Notes: generated by a model not told the origin, from the letters alone. A stretch of DNA of 64,000 nucleotides from Campylobacter pinnipediorum subsp. caledonicus (GCF_002022005.1 NZ_CP017258.1:1612001-1676000); one strand, 5' to 3'. Positions 50,199 to 58,446 are shown, numbered from the stretch's first letter. A program made the numbers and translations.

Positions 50199-50759
50199 CT
50201 AATTTTCCTTAAATTTAAAACAATACGATAAATGATCGTTAACAACACCACAAGCTTGCAAAAAAGAGTATATCCCTATACTTCCCACAAATTTAAATCC
50301 TCGCTTTTTTAAATCCTTTGAAACAATATCGCTCAAATTTGTTTTTGTTGGTATCTGTTTTATATTATCGTATCTATTTTTTATCTGTTTGAAATTTGTA
50401 AATTTCCATATATAGTTGTAAAATGAACCAAACTCATCACATATGCTTAAAAAAGCTTTTGCATTTATAGGTAAAGATGAAATTTTTAGTCTATTTTTGA
50501 TAATTAAACTATTTTTTAATAAATCATCTATCTTTTCATCATCATAAAGGGCTATTTTATTTGGATCAAACTCATCAAAAGCAACTCTCATATCTTCTCT
50601 TTTTTTAAGCACCGTATGCCAAGAAAGTCCGGCTTGCATTATCTCAAGGATCAAAAACTCAAAAAATTTCCTATCGTCATCAAAGATTTCTCCCCACTCA
50701 TTATCGTGGTAGTTTCTATAAATTTCATCTTTTTCACACCATTCACATCTTTTTATCAC
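50199..50759 (-). CDS. tag: DNA-3-methyladenine glycosylase I
   Basis: A 186-residue helix-hairpin-helix repair enzyme that removes 3-methyladenine. Family residues are in place: KRCEWC with the N-terminal zinc Cys, YHDNEWG with the zinc His, FEFLILEIMQAGLSW with the catalytic Glu, and VNDHLSYC with the C-terminal His and Cys ligands. The start is placed at a GTG so the protein begins MIKRCEWC like its homologues; a TTG at 50771 is possible and neither has a strong Shine-Dalgarno. Confidence 0.9.
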   Translation of the reverse strand: MIKRCEWCEKDEIYRNYHDNEWGEIFDDDRKFFEFLILEIMQAGLSWHTVLKKREDMRVAFDEFDPNKIALYDDEKIDDLLKNSLIIKNRLKISSLPINAKAFLSICDEFGSFYNYIWKFTNFKQIKNRYDNIKQIPTKTNLSDIVSKDLKKRGFKFVGSIGIYSFLQACGVVNDHLSYCFKFKEN

Positions 50760-51008
50760 AGCACCAACCAAATCTAAAATATTTATACATTATAATTTTT
50801 GTTTTTTATAATTTTACTAAATTTTAATTATCTTTCGCTTGTATGCGATGACTATTAAATATTATGTATTACATACTTTTAAATATATTTTTATTTTTTT
50901 TATTTTCTTTATGTATAAATATTATAATAAAAAATTGTGTTTTTATTTAGTTTTTTATTATATATTATGCTCAATATAATAAAAAAAATATTAAGGATAA
51001 AAAAATTT

Positions 51009-51383
51009 ATGAACAAGTCGCTACTTCCATTTGCCTGCTGCGCTACTCTTTTTGGAGAGATTGTAAGTATACCAGCTGATATTGATAATATATCAAAAAT
51101 AGATCAAATAGTAGACATAAGAACTCCCGCAGAATGGCGCGAAACAGGAATCATCAAAGGAGCCAAAACTATAACTCTTATCAATGACAAAAATGAGTTC
51201 ATGGACAGCTTAAAATCAAGCATAGATATAAAAAAGCCATTTGCTTTGATATGCAGAAGTGGACACAGAAGCATGATGGCTACTCATATGATAGACTCTC
51301 CTGATATTAAAGTTATAAATTTAGAGGGCGGAATGATGAAAATTATGAGCGAAGGTTATAAGACAGTACCTTATAAGGATTAA
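51009..51383 (+). CDS. Exported rhodanese-like protein 1
   Basis: A 124-residue single rhodanese domain with a short hydrophobic N-terminus (LLPFACCATLFGE) that looks like a signal peptide. The active-site loop is CRSGHRS with the catalytic Cys; VDIRTPAEWRETGIIKGA is the family's Asp-Ile-Arg motif. It may carry sulfane sulfur in the periplasm. The ATG at 51009 has AAGGA upstream; longer open-frame starts lack one. Two bases separate it from a paralogue. Confidence 0.82.
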   Translation: MNKSLLPFACCATLFGEIVSIPADIDNISKIDQIVDIRTPAEWRETGIIKGAKTITLINDKNEFMDSLKSSIDIKKPFALICRSGHRSMMATHMIDSPDIKVINLEGGMMKIMSEGYKTVPYKD

Positions 51384-51385
51384 AA

Positions 51386-51760
51386 ATGAAAAAGATATAC
51401 ATATTAGCATTTTGTGTGCTAGACCTGTTTTCACAAGTTGCATCTATTCCAGCAACCCCTGCGAATGTAGAAAAATTTGATCAAATCATAGATATGAGAG
51501 TGCCAATAGAAATAAGAGAAACAGGGATCATAAAAGGCGCAAAGATAATTGAGTTTAGCAAAGATAAAAGAAAACTTTGGAGTGAAATCAGCGATGAAGT
51601 AGATATGACAAAACCATTTGCTATTATTTGTAGAAGTGGAAGAAGAAGTGCTTTTGTTGCCGATCTTATAGATACACCTGATTTAAATATAACCATATTT
51701 GAAGGTGGAATGAGGGCTCTTAGCAAACAAGGATATATAACTACACCTTATGAAAAATAA
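51386..51760 (+). CDS. Exported rhodanese-like protein 2
   Basis: A 124-residue paralogue of the preceding gene with a signal peptide (MKKIYILAFCVLDLFSQVAS), IDMRVPIEIRETGIIKGA and active-site loop CRSGRRS. Same length and plan, so this is a tandem duplication that has diverged. In-frame with its own Shine-Dalgarno (AAGGAT) at the end of the first gene. Both keep the catalytic Cys, so both may be active. Confidence 0.82.
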   Translation: MKKIYILAFCVLDLFSQVASIPATPANVEKFDQIIDMRVPIEIRETGIIKGAKIIEFSKDKRKLWSEISDEVDMTKPFAIICRSGRRSAFVADLIDTPDLNITIFEGGMRALSKQGYITTPYEK

Positions 51761-51837
51761 TAATTGGATTATCTAAAAATTTATTTTTATATAAGGTTAT
51801 TTTTTGTATAATTCCAACTTCTTTAACTTAACTTAGT

Positions 51838-51914
51838 GGGTTCATAGCTCAGTTGGTTAGAGCATCCGGCTCATAACCGGATGGTCCCAGGTTCGAGTCC
51901 TGGTGAACCCACCA
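51838..51914 (+). tRNA. tRNA-Met (CAT), elongator type
   Basis: The acceptor GGGTTCA pairs with TGAACCC, the D-arm is AGCTCAGTTGGTTAGAGC, the anticodon loop is CTCATAA (anticodon CAT), the T-arm is CAGGTTCGAGTCCTG, and CCA is encoded. The paired first base excludes initiator tRNA. A lysidine-modified tRNA-Ile(CAT) cannot be fully excluded by eye. It borders the accessory region. Confidence 0.9.
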
Positions 51915-52117
51915 CTATTTTTCAAAATTTATACACAGTTTTTTAACACATGCCTTATAATTTACAAAAAACATAAAATGCCACTCTTTTCTCATGTATT
52001 TTTTATCAAATCACAAATATCATGTTTAATATCACAATAAACAATCTTTAGATTTAATGCTTAATTAATATCATGTTGTTTATAATACTAAATTAATTAA
52101 AATCTAGGGGATCTAAT
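51915..52117. other. AT-rich junction between tRNA and accessory cluster
   Basis: About 200 bases with no gene. No repeat of the tRNA 3' end and no integrase remnant was seen here, so the tRNA is not shown to be an insertion site. Confidence 0.4.
52081..52086 (+). promoter_or_regulatory. Putative -10 element at the start of the carrier-protein cluster
   Basis: TATAAT preceded by TGTTG-TT, 32 bases before the ATG at 52118; AGGGGAT serves as Shine-Dalgarno. Confidence 0.45.
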
Positions 52118-52786
52118 ATGTCAAATGTATCGCATTGGAATGATTTTTTACAAGATAAAAAACATCATGCAAGATACCCAGAATCAGAACTAGTAAGCTT
52201 TGCCTTTATAAATTTTCCAAAAAATGGAAATATATTAGATCTTTATTGTGGTGGGGGAAGACATACTAAGTTTTTAGCCGAAAATGGATTTAATACTTAT
52301 GCTTGTGATGTAACTACAAGCGGTGTTGAACATACTAAAAATCTATTGCAAGAATCAAATTTAAAAGCGGATGTGAAATTTATCAAGGCTGGTGATGATT
52401 TACCATATAATGATAACTTTTTTGATGGCATAGTTTGCTATGGTGCATTATACTATGCAACAAAAGAAGAGATAGAAAAATCAGCCTATGAATTTTATAG
52501 AATTTTAAAAAATGGCGCTAAAGCATATATAAAAGTAAGAAGCATACAAGATTATAGATATACAAATAGTATAAAAAATAGTAAATATGAAATAATAATA
52601 AACGAGCAAGATAACAAAAAACAAGCATACAAAGAAAATGGATTAAAGTGTTATTATTTTGACAAGGAAGAAGCCTTGAGGATATTTTCCAAGACATTTA
52701 AAAATATACAAATAGATAGATTTTCTTTAAGTCACGGAAACGATACGTTTTTAGATGATCAATTATTGATAACATTGACAAAATAA
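52118..52786 (+). CDS. SAM-dependent methyltransferase 1 of the cluster
   Basis: A 222-residue class I methyltransferase. The SAM loop is ILDLYCGGGRHTKFLAE (about 40-56), then NTYACDV with the acidic residue binding the ribose, and DGIVCYGALYYATKEE as motif IV. Similar throughout to the second copy at 56108. Its gene is followed by an adenylation enzyme and a carrier protein, so the substrate could be a carrier-bound amino acid or a sugar hydroxyl. It is the type I recall as Cj1300 in the C. jejuni flagellin-glycan locus. Confidence 0.83.
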   Translation: MSNVSHWNDFLQDKKHHARYPESELVSFAFINFPKNGNILDLYCGGGRHTKFLAENGFNTYACDVTTSGVEHTKNLLQESNLKADVKFIKAGDDLPYNDNFFDGIVCYGALYYATKEEIEKSAYEFYRILKNGAKAYIKVRSIQDYRYTNSIKNSKYEIIINEQDNKKQAYKENGLKCYYFDKEEALRIFSKTFKNIQIDRFSLSHGNDTFLDDQLLITLTK

Positions 52787-52818
52787 AAAATATAATTTTG
52801 CGAATAACATAAAAAATT

Positions 52819-52823
52819 AAGGA
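52819..52823 (+). promoter_or_regulatory. Shine-Dalgarno that points to a CTG start
   Basis: AAGGA lies 8 bases before an in-frame CTG at 52832 and more than 100 bases before the first in-frame ATG (52937). Its spacing to CTG is ideal. Confidence 0.5.
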
Positions 52824-52831
52824 TAAAATCT

Positions 52832-54334
52832 CTGGAAAATAATGTACTATATTGGCTAGAAAAACAAGCAAACGAAAATCCAAGTAAAATAGCATTTAAA
52901 GATATAAATGGCGAAATAAATTTTAAAAAACTACTAATGCTTTCACAGCAAGCTGGAAGTTATTTTAATACAGATCAACCAATAGTTATATATATGGAAA
53001 AATCAATAAAATGCCTAGCTATAATGTTTGGTAGCGTTTATGCTGGTGGATTTTATAGCATTATAGACACATCGCTACCAAAACAAAGAGCATTAAAAAT
53101 AGCAAATGCACTAAATGCTTCTATAGTAGTATGCGATAATGATAATTATGAAAAAGCTATTGAAATTTTTGGTAATAATATGGTTGTAAAAGCCGATATT
53201 ATATTAAATACAAATATCAACAATAAAAAATTAAAAGCTACAAGAGAATCGCATACAGATTTAAAACCTTTGTATTGCAATTTCACAAGCGGAAGTACTG
53301 GAGAGCCAAAAGGAGTGCTAACAAACCATTCTAATGTGCTTGATTTTATACCGATTTTCACTAAAACATTAAAAATCTCAAGCGAAGATATACTTGCAAA
53401 CCAAGCTCCATTTGATTTTGATTTAAGCGTGAAAGACATATATTCTGGGCTATATTTGGGTGCAACCGTGGTATTGATACCTAAAAAATACTTCACAAAC
53501 CCTATATCTTTGATGGATTATTTGCATAATTCAAAAGCAAATACTCTAATATGGGCCGTTAGTGCTTTAGTATTTTTATCAACTATGCGAGCTTTGAGCT
53601 ATAAAAAGTTAGATATAAAAAAGATAATTTATAGTGGTGAAATAATGCCAAAAATGCATTTAAATAGAATAAAAGATTATTTGCCAGACTGCACATTTAT
53701 AAACGCTTATGGCCCAACAGAGATTACTTGCAACTGTACCTATCATATACTAAAAGATGAAGACTTTGATAAGGATAGCGTGCCCATAGGCAAGGCCTTT
53801 GAAAACAGAAAAGTATTTTTAATGCAGGATGAAAAAATCATAAACGAGCCAAATAAAATAGGCGAAATTTGCGTATCCGGTCGTTGCTTGGCTATTGGGT
53901 ATTTAAATTTTATAAAAGAAGATGCCTTTATACAAAATCCTATGAATTTAAGCTACAACGAGAGAGTGTATAAAACTGGTGATTTAGGTTTTTTAGATGA
54001 GCAAGGTGACTTGCACTACAAAGGTAGGGCTGATTTTCAGATAAAAAGATTAGGACACAGGATAGAGCTAATAGAGATAGAAACTGAGGTTTTAAATTTA
54101 GGACTTGATATAGAAAGAGCTTGTGCAGTATGGGAAAAAGAGAAATTAGCCTTGTTTTTTGAAGGAAATGCCGATAAAAATGAGATTTTAAATACGCTAA
54201 AGCAAAGACTTCCTATGTTTATGCTACCAAATATTATCTACAAAGAAGACAAACTTCCTATAAATAAAAATGGCAAGATAGATAGAGTAAAATTAAATAA
54301 AAAAATATGCGATGGTAACAAAGGTAAAATATGA
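52832..54334 (+). CDS. Stand-alone adenylation enzyme 1 (DltA/NRPS-like)
   Basis: An ANL-superfamily enzyme that activates a carboxylic acid, probably an amino acid, and loads it on a carrier protein. Motifs: FTSGSTGEPKGVL (A3), NQAPFDFDLSVKDIY (A4, with the FD.S Asp that in NRPS and DltA enzymes contacts the amino group), AYGPTE (A5), YKTGDLG (A7), GRADFQIKRLGHRIELIE (A8) and NKNGKIDR (A10). Homologous N-terminal sequence (WLEKQANENPSKIAFKD) continues upstream of the first ATG, so the start is set at CTG 52832 (500 residues); an ATG at 52937 would remove part of the fold. The gene overlaps the next carrier gene (ATGA). Confidence 0.85.
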   Translation: MENNVLYWLEKQANENPSKIAFKDINGEINFKKLLMLSQQAGSYFNTDQPIVIYMEKSIKCLAIMFGSVYAGGFYSIIDTSLPKQRALKIANALNASIVVCDNDNYEKAIEIFGNNMVVKADIILNTNINNKKLKATRESHTDLKPLYCNFTSGSTGEPKGVLTNHSNVLDFIPIFTKTLKISSEDILANQAPFDFDLSVKDIYSGLYLGATVVLIPKKYFTNPISLMDYLHNSKANTLIWAVSALVFLSTMRALSYKKLDIKKIIYSGEIMPKMHLNRIKDYLPDCTFINAYGPTEITCNCTYHILKDEDFDKDSVPIGKAFENRKVFLMQDEKIINEPNKIGEICVSGRCLAIGYLNFIKEDAFIQNPMNLSYNERVYKTGDLGFLDEQGDLHYKGRADFQIKRLGHRIELIEIETEVLNLGLDIERACAVWEKEKLALFFEGNADKNEILNTLKQRLPMFMLPNIIYKEDKLPINKNGKIDRVKLNKKICDGNKGKI

Positions 54335-54561
54335 AAGAAATAATAAATATTTTAAAAAAGATAAACAACACAATTGACTACGAAAAAGAAATCAACATGG
54401 TAGAGCGTGGACTATTTTCATCATTTGATATCTTGCAATGCATTACTGAAATTGAAGAAGAGTTTGATATACAAATTCCACCAGAATATATAAATCATGA
54501 TAATTTTAGTTCTGCTCAAAACATACATAAAATGATAGAAAATATAAAATCAAAGATATAA
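54331..54561 (+). CDS. Carrier protein 1 (ACP/PCP)
   Basis: A 76-residue acidic four-helix carrier. The phosphopantetheine Ser is expected in GLFSSFDIL near residue 30; the residue before it is Ser rather than the usual Asp. Its ATG overlaps the adenylation enzyme stop, so it is the likely partner. Sequences of carriers 2 and 3 share the same opening (NDEIDY-type) and FSSF motif, forming a subfamily. Confidence 0.82.
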   Translation: MKEIINILKKINNTIDYEKEINMVERGLFSSFDILQCITEIEEEFDIQIPPEYINHDNFSSAQNIHKMIENIKSKI

Positions 54562-54881
54562 AATAAAAAATATTTTCCATTTAAAACAGAATTTTTGATG
54601 ATTTGATAAAATATACAGTAGCACATACTATCACTAAACACTATGGACTATTATTGAATATTTACAAAGAATATCAAGTATTTTATATAAAAATTCATAA
54701 GGTAAATCTTGTATTATGAATTAGTCTTTTATAGACTGCAAGAGTTGCAACACTTAAAAAATAGCATACCAAAAGCCAAGAAATTAGTGAGTTTATTATG
54801 TGCGGTTGATACTAAAAATCTGGAACTTGTTAACGATGCTTAATTTTAACATAATACTAGAGCATAATAGATATCATATAT
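54562..54881. other. Gap with a possible gene remnant
   Basis: About 320 bases between converging carrier genes. One open piece on the plus strand, near 54708-54842, reads YYELVFYRLQELQHLKNSI and on to a TAA but has no start or Shine-Dalgarno, and may be the tail of a lost gene. I cannot identify it. Confidence 0.35.
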
Positions 54882-55112
54882 TTAATTTAATGTTTGTATT
54901 TTTTTAATCATTTTGCTAATATTTTTTACTGACTGAAAATTATCTTGTTTTATATAACTAGCTGGAATTTTTATGCTAAAATTTTTCTCAATCAAAGCAA
55001 TACATTCTATTATATCAAAAGATGAAAAAAGACCATCGTCTATAAGTTTTTCCTCTTTATCATAATCAATCTCATCGTTTATTTCTTGTAGTAAATCTCT
55101 AATTTTTTTCAT
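54882..55112 (-). CDS. Carrier protein 2 (ACP/PCP)
   Basis: A 76-residue acidic carrier closely related to carriers 1 and 3 (EINDEIDYDKEEKLIDDGLF then SSFDIIECI). The modifiable Ser is again preceded by Ser, not Asp. It stands alone on the minus strand and faces away from the AAC(3) gene at 55249. Confidence 0.8.
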   Translation of the reverse strand: MKKIRDLLQEINDEIDYDKEEKLIDDGLFSSFDIIECIALIEKNFSIKIPASYIKQDNFQSVKNISKMIKKIQTLN

Positions 55113-55248
55113 AATTTCGCCTGAAAGATAATATTTTATTAATTTAATATATTATACTAAAGTTTTATTTATATATACTTTTTTAAAAATTTATTATTTA
55201 ATATAGCTGAAATATAATATAATATAAAAAAATTTAAAAGAATAAAAT

Positions 55249-56031
55249 ATGAAAGAATTATTTAGTTTTGATGATAAAAAATTTACAGATAAAGATTTGC
55301 TTGAATGCCTAAAAAGATTAGGTATAAAAGATGGTGATTGTATATGTATACATAGTAGAATATTTGAATTTGGGAAACCTCTTTTAAAGCCAGATGAACT
55401 ACTATATAGTATATGTGATGTATTTTTAGATACTGTTGGAGAAAAAGGAACAGTTTTAATGCCAACTTTCACATATAGTTTTTGTAAAAATGAGATATAT
55501 GACAAGGTAAATTCGAAAAGCAGGGTTGGGGTATTGGGTGAGTTTTTTAGAAAAATGGATGGAGTTAAAAGAACAAACGATCCTATATTTTCTTTTGCTG
55601 TATATGGAAAAAGAGCAGATGAGTTTTTAGTAGAAACAGATAATTGTTTTGGCGAAAATAGTCCTTATGATGTTCTAGCCAAAAACGATGGAAAAATGCT
55701 TATGTTTGGGCTTAAAGAAGATGGATATACATTTTACATCTATACAGAACAACAAGCAAATGTCAGTTATAGATATTTTAAAAAATTTAATGGAATTATT
55801 ATAGATGAATATGGAAAATCCAAAGAAAAAACCATTGAATACTATGTTAGAAACTTGGACATAAATCCTATATTGGATTCTAATAAAAGATTAAAAATAC
55901 TTGAAGATAATAATATACTAAAAGTTGAAAATTTTGCTGGTTCTATCATATGCTCTATAGATGCAAAAAAAGATTTAGAGCTTGCATTGTCAACACTTAA
56001 AACAGACGAGTTGTATTTTAATCTTAAATAA
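55249..56031 (+). CDS. AAC(3)-family N-acyltransferase 1
   Basis: A 260-residue member of the aminoglycoside 3-N-acetyltransferase family, which moves acyl groups from a thioester (CoA or carrier) to an amino group. Family features are CIHSRIFEFGKP near 45, GTVLMPTFTYSFC, the FRKMDGVKRTNDPIFSFAVYG core with the conserved Arg-Thr/His-Pro region, and a closing FAGSIICSIDAKK. Family members in C. jejuni flagellin-glycan genes (Cj1296-Cj1298 as recalled) make antibiotic resistance an unlikely role. It shares a 62-base identical stretch with the copy at 58447. Confidence 0.82.
   Translation: MKELFSFDDKKFTDKDLLECLKRLGIKDGDCICIHSRIFEFGKPLLKPDELLYSICDVFLDTVGEKGTVLMPTFTYSFCKNEIYDKVNSKSRVGVLGEFFRKMDGVKRTNDPIFSFAVYGKRADEFLVETDNCFGENSPYDVLAKNDGKMLMFGLKEDGYTFYIYTEQQANVSYRYFKKFNGIIIDEYGKSKEKTIEYYVRNLDINPILDSNKRLKILEDNNILKVENFAGSIICSIDAKKDLELALSTLKTDELYFNLK
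55567..55628 (+). repeat. 62-base block identical to 58765-58826
   Basis: This stretch in the first AAC(3)-family gene is identical to 58765-58826 in the second one, while flanking codons differ at synonymous sites. It points to recent duplication or gene conversion. Confidence 0.85.
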
Positions 56032-56069
56032 ACTATAACTATTAAATTTATCCTTTACGATAAATAAGA

Positions 56070-56075
56070 TATAAT
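56070..56075 (+). promoter_or_regulatory. Putative -10 element for methyltransferase 2
   Basis: TATAAT in AAGATATAATATG, 38 bases before the ATG at 56108; AAAAAGGAA follows as Shine-Dalgarno. Confidence 0.4.
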
Positions 56076-56107
56076 ATGATAATTTAAATTTATAAAAAGG
56101 AATAAAT

Positions 56108-56779
56108 ATGCAATCAAACAAAGATTTTTGGTCAGACACATTTAAAAACAAAAAAGACAACACAAGATATCCAGATACGGAATTTGTAGGATTTTGTTTT
56201 AGAAATTTACCAAAAAAAGCAAGTGTTTTGGATGTTTGTTGTGGAGCTGGAAGACATGTAAGGTTTTTATCGGAGAATGATTTTAAAACTTATGCATGCG
56301 ATGTAGCAGAAGGTGCTATAGAATACACAGGCAATCTAATAAACTCATTAAATTTAAAAGCCGATTTAAAGGTTATCAAGACTATAGCAAATTTACCTTA
56401 TGATAATAATGCCTTTGATGCCCTAATATCTTCTAACGCATTATTTTATGCAACAAAAGATGAATTGGAACAAAATGCACATGAAATATATAGAGTTTTA
56501 AAAGAAGGCGGAAAAGCCTTTTTAACCCTAAGAAGCATAAATGATTATAGACATATAAATGCAGTACAAAATGGAAAATATGATGTTATAGTATATGAAA
56601 AAGATAATTCTAGACAAGGTTATAAAGAAAATGGTATGAAATGTCACAACTTTGACAAAGAAGAAGTTTTGAGGATATATTCCAAAGCTTTTAAAAATAT
56701 AGAAATCAACAAAAGCACCATATCTCGTCAAAATGATACTATTTTAGATGAAAGCTTTATTGTTATACTAACAAAATAA
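56108..56779 (+). CDS. SAM-dependent methyltransferase 2 of the cluster
   Basis: A 223-residue class I methyltransferase paralogous to the one at 52118 (VLDVCCGAGRHVRFLSE for the SAM loop, TYACDVAEGAIEYT, and the shared FDKEEVLRIYSKAFKNI). The two copies are in separate sub-blocks, suggesting two methylations or two substrates. It follows AAC(3) copy 1 by 76 bases with its own promoter-like sequence, and a hairpin ends the unit. Confidence 0.83.
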   Translation: MQSNKDFWSDTFKNKKDNTRYPDTEFVGFCFRNLPKKASVLDVCCGAGRHVRFLSENDFKTYACDVAEGAIEYTGNLINSLNLKADLKVIKTIANLPYDNNAFDALISSNALFYATKDELEQNAHEIYRVLKEGGKAFLTLRSINDYRHINAVQNGKYDVIVYEKDNSRQGYKENGMKCHNFDKEEVLRIYSKAFKNIEINKSTISRQNDTILDESFIVILTK

Positions 56780-56783
56780 TACA

Positions 56784-56808
56784 TAATGGCTAGTTTAGCC
56801 ATTATATT
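56784..56808 (+). terminator. Terminator after methyltransferase 2
   Basis: A perfect 9-bp stem (TAATGGCTA / TAGCCATTA) with loop GTT follows the stop by 4 bases and leads into TATTTA. Confidence 0.65.
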
Positions 56809-56968
56809 TAATGATGTTTTTAATTATATTAAATCATATACGTTGGTTTCACACCATAAGCCACGTATATCAATAGTCTCTTTATCACAAAAGATTATAA
56901 ATTCTAAAACAAGTTCTCAAGAACTAATTAATAAATAAATTAATGTTATTTAACTCAATATCGTATTA

Positions 56969-57214
56969 TCAAGCAGTGGGGGAGGTATGCTGCAATTTAT
57001 TAATCATTTTATGCATTGCTTTTGCTGATTGAAAATTTTCCTCTACTATATATTCTATGGGTATTGTTATGCCAAATTCTTCTTCAAATGCAGTTATGCT
57101 TTCCAAAATCTCAAATGATGAAAAAATAGCATCATCAATCAAATGTTCTTCAACTTCATAATCAATCTCGTCGTTTATATTTCTTAAAATCTCATAAAGT
57201 TTTTCCACTACCAC
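56969..57214 (-). CDS. Carrier protein 3 (ACP/PCP)
   Basis: An 81-residue acidic carrier of the same subfamily as carriers 1 and 2 (LRNINDEIDYEVEEHLIDDA then IFSSFEILESI), with Ser before the modifiable Ser and a short extra tail (HTSPTA). It lies 41 bases downstream of the OCD-family gene on the same strand, so those two form a unit. Confidence 0.8.
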   Translation of the reverse strand: MVVEKLYEILRNINDEIDYEVEEHLIDDAIFSSFEILESITAFEEEFGITIPIEYIVEENFQSAKAMHKMINKLQHTSPTA

Positions 57215-57255
57215 CTCCCTACTTTATCTTAACTAGCTATAGAAAATAAATGTCT

Positions 57256-58311
57256 CTAAAATATCTTATGTCCTATTTTTAACTCTTTTGCTTTTTGATA
57301 CACCCTAAAACCTAAGGCTAAATCCTCTAAAGATAATCCGCTACTTGAAAATATAGTTGGTAAATCATTATCTTTTATTTGGATTTTTTTAGTAATTATT
57401 TCCCCAATATCAAAAATATCAGACTTTTTTATTTTTCCTTCCAAATACAAATCAGCAAATTTATTTCCTATAAAACTAGCATACTTATATGCAGGAAACC
57501 CTAGCTCATTTTCATAACTTTCATACATTGCAAAAAGATCACAAACTTTGTTTGAACCATTTATTAAAACACTATCCGGAAAATAAGCAAAGGCGGAACA
57601 TAAAAATAAAGATTTTGGCTTCATCCAATCTTTTTTAACAAAAGGCATATCAGATATTTTATCAAAAGACAACAAAGTATTTATGCTTACTATATCAGCA
57701 TCTTTTACAGCATCTTCAACTTTACTAACTATATGTATTTTTACATCTTTATATTTATCTTGAATCTTTTGCACAAAGATATCTATGCTTTTTTTACCTC
57801 TTCCCTTTACAAAAATTTCTTTTATATTTTTGAAATGATTTAAAATCCCAGTAGTTATTAAGGTATTTATTACACCTGGTCCTACTATAGCCAAACTCTT
57901 TGCTTCTTTTTGTGCTAAAAACATTGCGGCTAACACACTAACAGCTGCTGTTCTGTATTGTGTTATTAAATTCGCATCCATAATAGTCAAAGGAACTCCA
58001 CTAAAAGCATCATTAAGAACTAATAAATACCTTGATTCTTTATCTAAATTTGGTAGTTTTAGCATAGGTCCGTGCCACTTGGTTCCGGTGATATTAAATT
58101 CTCCTCCAAGATAGCCTGGCATTGCTATAAATATTCTTTCTTTATCTTGCTTTTTATAAGATATTCTTGCACCATGTGATGCACCAAGCTTACCACTTAA
58201 GCTGTAGTCTTTGTTGCTAATAGCAATAAAACATTCTTTCATTACTTCCGTAACCAGATCTATATTATCTTGTATAATATTTTTAATATCATTATCGCTT
58301 ATATAGATCAC
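57256..58311 (-). CDS. Ornithine cyclodeaminase / mu-crystallin family enzyme
   Basis: A 351-residue NAD(P)-binding protein. The Rossmann loop is AIVGPGVINTLITTGIL (about 140-156); the N-terminal region has KLGASHGARISYKK and the substrate-side GTKWHGPM and LLVLNDAFSGVPLTIMDANLIT followed by RTAAVSVLAA, all typical of the family. Members make proline from ornithine, reduce cyclic imines, dehydrogenate alanine, or act in unusual amino-acid synthesis (SbnB). Next to carriers and amino-acid-type adenylation enzymes, supply of an unusual amino acid is the best guess. GTG start after GAGGA. Upstream of carrier 3. Confidence 0.83.
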   Translation of the reverse strand: MIYISDNDIKNIIQDNIDLVTEVMKECFIAISNKDYSLSGKLGASHGARISYKKQDKERIFIAMPGYLGGEFNITGTKWHGPMLKLPNLDKESRYLLVLNDAFSGVPLTIMDANLITQYRTAAVSVLAAMFLAQKEAKSLAIVGPGVINTLITTGILNHFKNIKEIFVKGRGKKSIDIFVQKIQDKYKDVKIHIVSKVEDAVKDADIVSINTLLSFDKISDMPFVKKDWMKPKSLFLCSAFAYFPDSVLINGSNKVCDLFAMYESYENELGFPAYKYASFIGNKFADLYLEGKIKKSDIFDIGEIITKKIQIKDNDLPTIFSSSGLSLEDLALGFRVYQKAKELKIGHKIF

Positions 58312-58446
58312 TTAAAATTCCTCAGTATTAAAATATTAATATCTTACCACAAGTTATTTTAAATTTATATATAAAATAATAGGTCGTAAAAGTGATAATT
58401 TATTGATTTTTTGCTAACATTGAATAAAAATAAAAACGAGGATTGC

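Noticed and set aside
51838-52117. The tRNA with anticodon CAT as attachment site of the accessory cluster
   Set aside because: No integrase, no repeat of the tRNA 3' end and no remnant were found on the visible side; it would need the right-hand border to decide.
52251-52256. Short G run in methyltransferase 1 (and one near 56977) as phase-variable tracts
   Set aside because: Only five G bases each; too short compared with usual Campylobacter switching tracts, and both frames are intact.
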